NCBI GenBank assembly: GCA_038503035.1 | Contig: JAVSML010001085.1 | Location: forward strand, 248,001-312,000 | Direction: 5' to 3' | Length of the DNA stretch: 64,000 bases | Source of the DNA: Crocodylus rhombifer | Taxonomy: Eukaryota; Chordata; Crocodylia; Crocodylidae | In this document: one piece after another, positions 38,301-51,500 of the stretch | Numbering within the stretch: position 1 is the first letter of the stretch | How the letters are laid out: every line of letters begins with the position of its first letter | Translations under genes and position numbers: made by a program | Notes under the pieces: generated by a model | What the model was told of the DNA's origin: nothing | What the model saw: only the letters and a program-made list of their open reading frames with translations | Database searches by the model: none

Positions 38301-41300
38301 TGTGCATGTTCTGGCGGGTATTTATTTTTGCCTTCAAATTGTTTCTATATGCCAAGTCTAAGCATGCATTTGATAGTTCTTTCCAAAACTAAACAGAAAA
38401 AAGAGAACTGAAGAGTTTAAGATGTTGGGTTTTTCTCTTTCTCCTTTAATAATAAAACAAATGTACTATATAAATCAAGGTTTACTGTTAGTGGATCCTT
38501 GAGTTTGTTTTGAAAAAGTTGCTAAAATTGTGGCATGCATGCTTCTAATTTCTAGTTATATTACAAAGCAAAGGCAGTTCTGGTTTCTGTATGGCAAATG
38601 TTGTGCTCTGTTTGTAGGAGAACACTTGCAGTTCCATGTTCTAAGAACTGCCCCTGGACTGGGAAATGTTACTGTTAACTGGAAAATTGTTGGTGATCGT
38701 GTAGAACAAAATTTTGAAAACTATTCTGGAATACTCTTCTTTCCTGAGGTAAGATCATGCAGCTTAAGCACATTTAACACCAATGGGAAACTGAAATATG
38801 AAATATGAAAACTGAAATTAATGCTGAGGTGAGAGAGGTTGAACACCTTTCCCCCCAAGATGCTTCCTGAGATAAATGTTTTGTTTTCTTTCTCTTTGAG
38901 TTCCAATTTAGAGGTTCTAATTTTCTGATCTCTTAAATTAAAACCTCTTGTGAGGAATCACTACTTACATTCAAAGTATAGTGCCTTGTATCTTGTACAG
39001 CAATGACTAATCAGTTTTAACACTTCATATAAACAGGAATCACTGAATGCATCATTCTTTGTTCATCTGCTGGATGACCATATTCCTGAAGAAAAAGAAG
39101 AATATAAACTCATCCTATATGACATCAGAACCCAAGGTAATGTATCAGGATACCCACACACTGAAAGGAGTGGTATCTACATTAATGCTTTAGGTTTTAC
39201 TAGCAAAAATGTAAAGCACTGCAAACAACTTTTAAGATGTGAATGTTTTCCCCCCACTGATTTAAGATTTAATTGGTTCCTTATTTGTCTGTATGCATTT
39301 TGCCTATGTAATTCAGTGGAAGTTTATATATACTTCTTTAAGCAGAGTCAGCATAGGGCCTAATATGTTTATATTTACTAATGCCTTTTGGATACAGTTG
39401 TTATGAAGTAAGCTGATATTTATACCACTTAAAACAATTACTTTTATGCCACAAGCAGATTTTCCCATTTTCAATTGTTCCTTTAATTCAAGCAAGGCAG
39501 AATGTTCTAGTCCCACCTTTCACCTTCCTTCTGAGACAGTCAGCATTTAAATCTGTATTTATTACTAAAGCCACGGGTATGTTTACAGACAAAATCTTGT
39601 CTTTTACTTACCTGTCTTCTGGATTAATTTTGGATGATATTCTGTTTTCTCGCATCATTTCATATTACACTCTTTGCATTTTATGCTTTTATAAATGTAG
39701 TTTAATTATGAAGTATTGTAACTTGTTTCATGTTCACTACAGGACATATGTGGAACCACCCTTTTTGATGGCCATAGGTCCTACCTCGGTGTGGGGTTGG
39801 CAGCAGATATGGTTCCATACCAGCCATAGAAAATGGAACAACGTGATCACATCCTGCTTGATTAATTTCATTAACTATGTGATTGACTGCCTGGCATATA
39901 ATATTGCAAACTGTAACCAATATTGAAATACATTTCAGTTGTTTGAAATTCTTTCTAATCAAATGCACTGACTATTTTACAGGAATTCCTTCAACAGGTG
40001 CTGCTGTTTTGGATAGCCAAGGGTATGAAGCTATTCTGACAGTTGAGGCTAGTGATGAACCACATGGAGTTTTGAATTTTGCTTCTTCATCCAGGATAGT
40101 TTTAGTCCAAGAGGGAAATAGAACCATCCAGCTTTTTATCAACAGAGAATATGGATCTTTAGGTTTGTGTAATTCTTTGCAATATGGAGGTCTTACATTT
40201 TATGAACATGTATTTATTGGCCAAGTAAAAGTTAGGAGGAGTCATACCAGTCAGATGTTCATCTCTGTTTATACCTTTCTGATTTCTGAAATCTTATTTG
40301 AATAATGTAGTTACTGCTGTCAAAAACCCAGAGAGGACAGTAACCAAATATTTTTCATCTTTATTCTAGCTTATCCATTGCATGCCTTAATTTATAACTA
40401 CACAAGTTAGTAAAGTAACAACACTCCTAAAGAAAGGATCATTTGAGAACTACCCATAATCACTAACAATATTCTACCTTTTCAAAATAAAGCATCAGAA
40501 GGATGGAAAAGTACATGAAGTTAAATGGAAATTGGACTGTGGTTAGTTCCTTCATTTCTTGTGCAGAAGGAGAGGGGACTATGACAGAGGTTCCTTCTCT
40601 GTGACAAAGTAGACACAATACTTTTTATACTAGGTGCTTGCTTTGTCCTAGCATAATGACTAGGCATGTGGTATAGTATGATTACTTCTCCTAGCCCGGT
40701 AAGAAATGCACATTCATTAATTTTGTTACCCCTTTGCTATTCACCCCTCCAATCCAGTTCATCTGTAAGCTCTATTTATCTAACATAAAATGACCGGCAA
40801 CAGAGATATAGCCTGAGCCACTGCAGACATGTGTTGGCAATTCTGGGATGTCTGTACAATTACAAACCAGTTCAGCCTAGCCAGGTTAGACTAACCTGCA
40901 AACATTGAATCAGTTCAGGCTCATGCCTTTTGAATACCTGTCCCTAGCCTAAAGGATTGAACTTAAGGGGCTAAAACATCATTCTTCATAAGAGGCAGGA
41001 GAAGGGAATGAAATTAAAAGTGCCAGTTTTATTAAAACCTAAGTTTAAAGGTACATTCTCCTCACTGCTTCAACCATGCTGCAGTAATATGCAGTTTTCC
41101 AGGGACTGGTCAACCATAAGGATTCAGCACTGCGTAGGGACAAGTCCCTCCTTAGAAAGCAACCTCCAGAGAATTGGAGAAGTGGAAACTTGGGGAAGTT
41201 TCCAGAGAGGATAAGCTAGAATAAATTATTCTAAGGTAGAATAAATGTGCACTTCTTACCCAGCTAGGAACAGTAATCATACTGTACCACATGTCTAGTC

Positions 41301-44300
41301 ATTATGCTAGGACAAAGCAAGCACCTGGTATAAAAAAAGTGTTGTGTCTACTTTGTCACAGAGAAGGAACCTCTGTCATATTGTTAGTGATTATGGGTAG
41401 TTTTCAGATGTTCCTTTCTTTAGGAGTGTTGTTACTTTACTAAATCGTATAGTTATAAATTAGGGCATATAATGGTGATTTATAGCAACTATGCAAATAT
41501 CCACTTCATGCATCATCTTTAAATTTCAGGAAATTGGTAGTTTCATGTCTGAATGAGAGAGTTAATCACTTGATATGTAAAAAATTACTGACATACTGTA
41601 GGAGAAATATAAACAAAAAATAACCACAAATCATACTCAGTTTGCTTTTACATCTAATTTAGTTGTTTAAAAGGAGAAAGTTTGGAGAAGGCTTCCTTTT
41701 CTTTGGGAGAAATTAGCACCATTTGGCAAGGAACAAAGATGATTTCTAGAAATGACAGTAAACTGGGACATAGGACAGGTGTGTTCAATCAACCTGATCA
41801 AAAGCTAAAGCTTCAAATACATGAGCAATTGCTTTCATTGTTAATTGCAAATCTTAGAAGCTTTGGCATGGCTGGCTGTCCTGGAACCAAGAAGCCAGCA
41901 ATCCTTTTGTCTCTAGTACTGGGGTAGTCTGTTTAGCAAGCCCTATAGTCCCATTTGGAAGAAAGAAGTATGGCTGGGGACCCTGAACTTTAAAGATGCA
42001 TGACTCTACTGCAGACCTGCCCGGTTGATTGTTTCAGAGCCAAGGACTTAGTGCTTCCCCACAGACTCACTGAAAGCTTTTGATCTAATCTCTATTCTGT
42101 AATTACCTGGCTGTAAATCAAGGAGACCTCTTACTATCTCCCATGCTTTTTCTATCTTGCTACTTGGTTTGTAGTCATGTAGGAGCTAGAATAAAAAACA
42201 TGTTTTGCTTTTGTTTCAAATTCACCAGGTGTTATCAATATCACATATACAACAGTTCCAGGATACCTTAAATTAAGGAATCAGACAGAAGGGACCTTGG
42301 CTGAACCTGGAGTTGATTATATACCTGTTTCTGGATCATTGCTTTTAGGGGAAGGTGAAACATCAGCTGCCATAAATATTACCATTCTGGAGGTAAATTT
42401 TAATCCCTTTCATCAATACACATGTTGAATGAAAGCATAATCTGGTCCCAGTTTCTACATCCTGCCTATAATTTAATGCTGTATAGCATATTTCATTGTG
42501 TTTTAGAAATAATGAAAAGAGCTTTTTGCCTTAATGGTAAAAATGGAAATCGAAGGGGTGCAGTTAATCAGAGATAGCAGATACAAATAGATATACATAA
42601 ATCAAATTGAACCATCTCATTAAGTTTTACTCAATATCTAGAATTAAGAATATTGTTCTTTATTAACTACAAACTGTTATGAATTGATTTCTCCTTCTGT
42701 TCTTATGTTTTTTGTCTGTTTTCTTTTTAGTGGGTTATTTTTAATGCCTTTAAATTCACAATGGAATTTATGTTCAGGAATAGTTTGGTGTCACTGTAGT
42801 GACTTCTCTATGAAATTTAATGCTTTATCTGATATGTCTCACATGAAGATTACTCTCAGACCCAGTACTATTTCAGGAAGGTAGAAAGGAGACTTAATAT
42901 GATTGCGATATTGGACTTAGTGTTGCTTTTTGGGTGAGTTGCAAATTGTTTCTTTAAAAGACTCAAAAAGGAATGTTTATTCTGTTTGTGTTTTTCAGGA
43001 TGATATTCCAGAGGTGCAGGAATTCTTCCTTGTTAATTTAACTTCAGTTGAGCTCATCTTGTATCCTATGACAACATCTCCTCCCAAACTGGGTATATCA
43101 TCTGCATCAGTAAAATAATTACTTTTTCAATTTGTATTTGTTGTATGAATTTAATAATATTCTCTAGATTGACTGTTATTATAGTAGCTTAGTGACAACA
43201 CAGGTGTACAGCAAGAATACCTAAAAGAGTTGGTCAGTTATCATAAGAACCAAGACTGAGATGTATTAATTTCAGTTATTTTTACAGAAGCTATTTATTT
43301 AATGTATGGTTTTGTTTTTGTTTTGTTTTGTTTTTTAAAAGCCTTGATCATTTTGCTAAATCATTAATATGAGGACTTCCTATTGAAATTTGAGAACTAG
43401 ACTTCCAGTGTGAAAATACTTTAGGGATAGTGAGAAAAAAATATTCTTGAAAATTTGATAAATGAATGATTATTTGTCTTAGTAAAATATCTTGGCTGTC
43501 TGATTCAGCACAATGCTTATGACAGTTATGCAGAGATGAGAAGCTGGTCTTGTTCAAACCCAAACTGCTAAACAGAGGAGTAATTTCTGCAAAAGTAATA
43601 CTGAGAATTGATTAGCTTTACCAAGAAATGCTATTTATTGTGCCTTGCATGTTAAGCCCTGTGTTGGAGACCAGCAGTGTTTGGAAGAAGTATTTTGCAT
43701 CGTACATTATATTTCCAGGAACTGCAGAGGGCTTGTGACCTCTGGATCATTTATTTAAAGGTGCAGTGACCTCTTCAGATAAAAATGGGGCTATAGAGCC
43801 TGCAGAACCTCCCCCCCCCCCCCAAAAAAAAAACAAAAAACAAAACAAAACATTCATAGTAGCTCGCAATCCTTATCCTCTGAACCCAGGGATTGCTACT
43901 GTGTCTGGTGTGCATTATATTACTCCAGACTTCTGCATCTTTATGGAGGCTGAGCACAATATTGTCCTTAATGTTTTGATTTGGTGGAGATTTCAGCCTG
44001 ATTCGGCTGAATCAAATCAGGAGACCCTTTAATTTCTCTGAATTGAATTGGAACCCTCCGAATTGATTTGGAGAGGTTTGGAAGAATTCAGCGATTCAGA
44101 CACAGCTATAAATATTTTTTCTATATACCTCTAGGTAGCAGGCAGCTCATGAGTGCTGCAATGCTGGGGCAGATGAAGTGTCCCACAGGAGCGCGGGGGT
44201 CTCCCAGCACGCTCAGCAGCAAACCTGGAAGTGGACCAGAAGCACTTCAGGTCCACTTCTCGGTCTGGCGGGGAACACACAGGGCCCCCGCTCCCCTCCT

Positions 44301-45525
44301 GGCACTCCTGTGGGACGCTTCATTTGCCCCAGCATCACAGCATTCACAGGCTGCGCCTGTACCTCATACATAGAAAAAACATTTAAAGCTGTGTCTGTGG
44401 CTGAATCACTGATTCTCTGAATCAGCATTGAATTTTCAGATTTGGATTTGGCTGAATCGAATCAGGGACAGTGATCCGAATCAACAAATTGAATCCCTGT
44501 CCCCAATTTGGGCTGAATCCGAATAGAATACAGCCTGTTTTGCATACCCCTACCTGATAGCTGCTTATTCAATGTGTGCTTGGAGGAAAAGTGACAAAAT
44601 AATATTTAAAGCAGTAAAACAACCTCACAAAGTTTCTTTATTGCTGTTTTACTAGGTTTGCTTTTGAGGTTAAAATTCTCTTGATCTTCCATTCACCTTT
44701 ATTATATCGGCCCACTTGGTTAGATCCTGATCCTGCTTTCACTGAAATCAATGGCAAAATTCTCATTGACTTTAAGGAGAGCAGGACTAGATCCTTAATG
44801 TTAAGTTTGTGTCCTTCTACTGTCTTTCTTTGACTTCTTTCCCCTTTTCTTTGCATGCCTATAGAAGTGACTGAATTAATTCGTTACAGACTAAAAGGTA
44901 AATTGTAATACTGATGAATCATATGGCCAGTCTGAACTAGGATTAGTTCATTGATGACACTTATTTCATAAAGGAAGTGTAACACCTGAGTGAAGTACAC
45001 TTAATATCTGCTAGAAGTAAATTTGGTAATGGGTCATTTAGTCTTACCCTTCATTGTGCAAGGTACTTTGTCTCCTTGAATTACATTCACACAGCCCGGG
45101 TATATCACTGGGATGAACTGGCGCACACACTGTAGATGCATTTAAATTAATGAGACAAAAAATTCAATATAATCCTGCATTTATTGACTTATATCAGAAT
45201 TTTACTAATTACAGCAGGGGAAATTTAAATTGGAGATTAAGAAGAACTTTTTCACTCTGAGAGTGGTTAAGCATTGAAACAGGCTACTCAGAAAGGTTTT
45301 GGAATTTTCATCCTGGGAAATCTTCAGGAACAGATTAGATGAATTCTTGACTGGGATGGTTTAGTGAGGGATGATCTTGTCTCGAGGAAGGGTTCTGCTG
45401 TGGTCCGTTCCAGGCCTAGTTTTTCTGTGATTCTGATTTTTCATTTCTATAATCTACCCACTTTATAATTTTCATGAAGGTATAAATCCTAGCAAATATT
45501 TATTAAGACAGTATTATAAAGGCGC

Positions 45526-45557
<32 letters not shown>

Positions 45558-48500
45558 TAAGGTAATATTATAAGCAGGGACTGGAACAGTCACCCCCCTG
45601 CTCGGCCCCCCTCAGGCCCCAGGGGAGGCACACCTAGGCCAAGGGTTAGTGAGGAACTAGTTAGGGAACTTCTGGAGGGACTGGACGTATTCAAGTCAGC
45701 CGGTCCAGACGATCTCCACCCTAGAGTACTAAAGGAATTGGCTGAGGTCATTGCAGGACCCCTGGCACGGCTTTATGAGCACTCATGGTGCTAGAGGACT
45801 GGAAGATGGCCAACGTGGTTCCCATCTTCAAAAAGGGGAAGAAGGAGGACCCAGGAAACTATAGGCCAGTTAGTCTTACCTCGATCCTAGGCAAGCTGTC
45901 TGAGAAAATTATTCTGGCACACATCCATGAGGGGCCAGCAGGGGATTTCATGCTTAGGAGCAACCAACACGGGTTCATCAGTGGTAGGTCCTATTAGACC
46001 AACCCGGTAGCCTTCTGTGATCAGATCACCAAATCATTAGACACAGGGGTAGCAGTGGACATAGTCTTCCTGGACTTTCGGAAGGCCTACGACACTGTCT
46101 CTCACCCCATTCTTATTAAGAAACTAGGGGACTGTGGTGTCGATACCCACACAGTCAATTGGGTCACCAACTGGCTGGAGGGCCGCACGCAGAGTGTGGT
46201 GGTGGATGGGTCATTTTTGATCTGGAGGGATGTGGGCAGTGCAGTTCCGCAGGGCTCGGTCCTCAGGCTCGCACTGTTCAACAACTTCATCAGTGACTTG
46301 GACGAGGGGGTAAAAAGCACCTTGTTCAAATTTGCTGATGACACTAAGATGTGGGGGGATGTGGGCACACTAGATGGGAGGAATAGGCTACAATCGGACC
46401 TAGACAGGTTACAAAGGTGTGTGGATGAGAATAAGATGGGATTCAACACTGACAAGTGCAAAGTGATGCACCTGGGGAGGAAGAACCAGCACCATACCTG
46501 CAGGTTGGGGAACTCGCTTCTTGTCAGTACAGAGGTGAAAAAAGGATCCTGGAGTCATCATTGAGTCTAAGATGAACATGGGCCGGCAGTGTGGGGATGG
46601 AGTCAGGAAGGCCAACCATACCTTGTCATGCATCCACAGATGCATCTTAAGCAGGTCCAAGGAGGTGATCCTCCCCCTCTATGCGGTACTGGTCAGGCTG
46701 CAGTTGGAGTACTGCATCCAGTTCTGGGCACCGCGCTTCAAGAGGGATGTGGACAACATGGAGAGGGTCCAGAGGAGGGCCACTTGCATGATCAGGGGGC
46801 AGCAGGGAAGGCCCTATGAGGAGAGGCTGCGGGACCTGAACCTGTTCAGCCTCCAGAAGGAAGGCTGAGGTGGGATCTAGTGGCCTGTTACAAACTCATC
46901 AGCAGGCACTGGGGAAGTCCCTGTTCCCCTGAGCACTGCCAGGAGTGACCAGGAATAACGGTCACAAGCTGGCAGAGGGTAGATTTAGGCTAGATATCAG
47001 GAGGCGCTACTTCACGGTCAGGGCGGCTAGGATCTGTAACCAACTTCCAAGCGAAGTGGTGTAGGCTCCTACCCTGGTGGTCTTTAAGAGGAGGCTAGAT
47101 GTACACCTTGCTGGGGTCGTTTGAGCCCAGTACTCTTTCTGCCATGGCAGGGGGTCAGACTAGATGATCTACTCAGGTTTCTTCTGACCCTAGAAACTAT
47201 GAAACTATAAAAGTCCTCAAAATAAGGAAATAATAGCAGGGAAACAAACCTCGGATCAAGCACGATGGGGAGGAATTGGATCAGGGAAGCTGAAGGTATG
47301 AACAGAAGCATCTGTAAACCTTAGCACATACTCAGACCCTGGAAAAGAACACAAGATTCTTGGGGCTTGACTATCTTTTGCTGTCTCACAAATATCTATT
47401 TTGTGAACTTAATGACAATGTTCCCTTCCCATCCTGTTATAGTGACAAATCCACATACATTTAGCAGTCCCCTGTTTCTACCAATTGCTTAATTAGTTTA
47501 TTTGGTAGAAATCTATGCTGTGTATCTGAATATTTAGCTTTGTTGATTTAGATGCTTGCAAGTGGTTAATAGGGTAAAATGTTTTTTCTCCTCAATTTTT
47601 TTTTTAGTTTTTGTAACATGAGAAATGTCTTCTAAAAGATTAAAATGAAAAAAAAAATGAAGTTCCAAAGTTAAATACTCAAAATTTAAAAAATACTAAA
47701 ATTAAGCTTGCCCTTATGCATCTATGTTCTGAAGAAAAAACACGTTTAAAAAAAAATCAAGCTGTAGGCATACCATATTGGGCACCAAAAGGTGTTTGCT
47801 GCTTCTTATATTAATTGTTCTGTCACTCAGTTTCTTGCCTATTATCATGGTGATGATAATATCACCTTTTTACAGAGATATCGTGAAGATAATTGTACTA
47901 AAGTTTGTGGAGTACTCAAATGCTACAGTGATGAGTGCTAGAGAAAAGTCTATAAGGAAACGAATAAATCTCTGTTCAGAGCAGGTTTTAGAGCCTGTGC
48001 GGTAAATAAGACATGGACAGACATGCTTAATGATGAAGTTAAAACAAAGTATTTGTTAGCTGCTTAGTCAAGGAGCAGTATTGATCCTTGCACTGAATTA
48101 AGGAGCAGTCCTGTAACTGTAACTGTTTGATTGTAATCCATAAACACAAATGGTCGGATTAATTTGCTTGGACAACCTTAATTCTGACACCTCCTAACGT
48201 ATCAGAGCTTACCCTCACAAGCACTTAATGTTTATAAGCTTTGCTAGCAATGCTGTAGGAATTGGATTATATAGGTGATGGTGATTTTTCAGTTCTTTTT
48301 CCCCCAAATATTCCCAATTAATATATCCATTCTCTTCCTTTCACTGTAGTTTGGGAGATAGAAAAGTGCATTCTGTGCACAAAGTTTGGGAAATTAAGTT
48401 TTAATCATACCCTGAAACAATATAAATGGATTTTCTTTTTTCTTCTTCATTTAATCTTTTTTTCATATTTTCTTTTAGATATAGAAGGCATGTCTGCTCA

Positions 48501-51500
48501 GATTATTATTGACGCCAATGATGGAGTCAAAGGAGTAATTGAATGGCAGAATACCAAGTAAGTCTCATCTTCCATGAAGATCATAATATGTGGGTTGGTT
48601 ACTAGGATTCCCAGTGGCAAAACTCCCAGTGATGTTGATGAAAGCTCATCAGACCTTTATTATAGTAAAACAGTTTTAAAGATGGTTCATCTGGCAAGTG
48701 TGGAAGATCTTTCTAATGCTAGTGAAACATTTTAGGACTAGTGAAGCAGATCCTTCAATGTGCCTGATTTTTGGTCTTACCTTTTATGTTTTATGCTCTT
48801 GGCCTCAGCTGGCCCCAGTAACGGAAAAGTTGAACCAGTTCCCAAATCCAGATAACAATGAATTTTACCAAATACAGTATAGATACAACCAAAAATCTGA
48901 TTTTTTTTTTTTTTGTGGACGGGTCTACACATGCACGGTTACTGTGCAGTAAATATGGTGATTTATGCAGACTTGAGTGTAAATTTGATACCTGCATCAT
49001 GCACGTATGAAATTTACGTCCGATTTAATTACTGTGAAGTAACACATGTAGACGCCTTACTGCACAGTAGCACTGTGTGTGTGAACTGATTTAGGACTAA
49101 CTTTATTCCCAAGTCAGTCCACACACAGTGTTAATGTGCTTTAATGCCTGCACATGTAGATGCTGACCTATTACCGTTTACTGCGCAGTAAATTTAAGCT
49201 GATAGAGATGCATGTGTAAACACGGTCTTTGTATAGAAAAGTATGTTGTTTTCTGCTTGCAAGTTTAAGTCCATTCCATTCTAGATGGCTCTGTGCATAT
49301 ATGTTTCCTTATTTTATGACATGTATCTTCTTTCTGCACACACATGAATAAATGCAGATAAGAAAATACAATTCTCTTCTTCATTCATGCTGTTGCATTG
49401 CAGCACATTTCTGTTGTAGTTACAGATCTGCTTACATCTTCAAACTTCCTATGCAAGATTTTCTGTCATTGGGTACATATAGACTGGACTGATAACCATT
49501 TCCCCTTCTCTACTATTAATTTCTTGGGACATGCCAGAAATGCATGGCCTACATATGGGCACTTTCCATGTGTCTCGTGTGTCATAGAAAGTGGCTATGC
49601 TGAACAAAGTGGCCATGTACAAAATTTCAATTGTAGAAATTTTTCTACCATTAGAAATGATTCTGGGAGAGGAAGGAGTACAGACGTTCAATCTGCAACC
49701 TCTCCCTCTCCCCAGCTCCTTCTACATTCCTGATCTGAGGAAAGTGTGCACTATTCCAGTTCTTGTATTCCCAGAGGGATTGGAGCAGCAGGGCAAAGTC
49801 CCCTGCCTGCTTCCCTCACCAGGGACCATGATATAGAGTTAGAAATAGGGAGCAATTCCAAGTGGCAGAGCTGTATGGCAAAGCCCCTGTCTACTTCTGC
49901 CATTGGGAACTCTGCCCTTAATGCATCCACCCGGTTGAGGTGACCCCAGGCTCTGGAAGACACCGAGTCCTTTCCCCTGGCTCTACTCCTCCTAGCTCCC
50001 AGGGAGAGCTAAGCAAGGGGAAAGCGTGAGATGTTCAGTGTCCTCTGAGCAATATTTTGAGAGCAATTTTTACTTTATTGTAGTTATTTTACTTCTGGAG
50101 CAGGAGGAAAAGCTTGATTGCCTGCACACTTTTGATTTCTACCAGGAGAATGGTGATTTTCCCAGTAGAAACTGAATGTCTGTATGTAGCCATTGTGTAA
50201 AACCTCCATTATGTGCTGAATTCCACTAAATATAAAAGTTGTATTGGATGTATGATTGATAGCACAAAAAGGTCTGCCTTGTACGAAAAGCACCAAGTCA
50301 TCTCATATGTGAATGTAACAATGATCTAATTTGCCGTCATGTATATCTAAACAATTAGATTATAAGGCATTAATAAAGTTGCAAAAGTAAGTATTTGGAA
50401 CTCAGAAAATGCCCAGGCTACCTTAATTCAGACCTTTTGCATATGTATTGTTATATTTTAACTATTTGAACAAAACTATTTTGATTTTACTATATAGCTG
50501 TAAATCTAATGTACATGTTTATAATATATAATTCAGAAGCAGGCATATATTACTTAGTAGAGGTTTGAGTTAACTTGCATATAACAGGTTGCACTCTAAC
50601 CTTTTTAAGGCAGACATGTTGCCCGTTGCCACCCCCCCGCCCCCCGGCCGCAATGTCACCTTTGTAATGATGCAGGCTGAAAACTACAAGCTGGTAATAG
50701 GAAGCGGGAGATAAATTATGTTCAATGTTATTGAATGAACTAAGAATTTTGAGTATCTTTCTAATCACTGGGGGTTCTTTTTTATTTTTATTTTAGTTTT
50801 GAAATAGATGAAAACCAAGGGATTCTGACAGTAGTAGCATACCGGGACAGAGGATCATATGGAAATGTATCTTTGTTTTTCTATGCCCAAAATCTGGAGG
50901 CCCACCTGGGTTTGGATTATAATGTGTCCTCAAGGGTAAGAAACAAACATCAAGAACAATGCTATTAATTTCCTAAATTTCTTTACTATTTGCAAAGCAG
51001 TGTATTTTTCTCAATTGGCTCAGTCATGCAAAGTGACAGCCACTGCAACTACAGTGGCTTTCACTTTCATTTATACAGTTTGTAAACCGAACATAATGTT
51101 TTCAGTGTGGGGTCTGTTGTTCTTTAAATATTCTGAATAATGCATGTTTCAAAATATCAGACTTCATTTTATTTGTAATGTTTGTTTGGAAAATTTATGC
51201 AATTCATATTTGGGAACAATACTTCTTAGAAGATTCTTTACCTCAGGGCTTTTTAAAATATGGTTTCAGTAAACAAGGCCTTGTTTAGCCCTCATTCTGC
51301 AGTGGACTGATGATCTTCATTCCTGTTTTTACCCAGTTTACGTATAGAGACATTCACAGTTTTGACCCATATTTCTGCAGTGCAAATCTGTAGAGCAGAC
51401 TTGAAAAGGCTGTATTTGGTTGATGTTCTAAAACATGTAATGTCTTTGTATGCTTCCCCACCAGACTCTTTATTTTGCTGATGCAGAAAGGTATAAATTC

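Noticed and set aside
39702..39968. 88-codon minus-strand frame in the intron after exon 16
   Set aside because: No family features, and it is opposite to the gene in AT-rich sequence.
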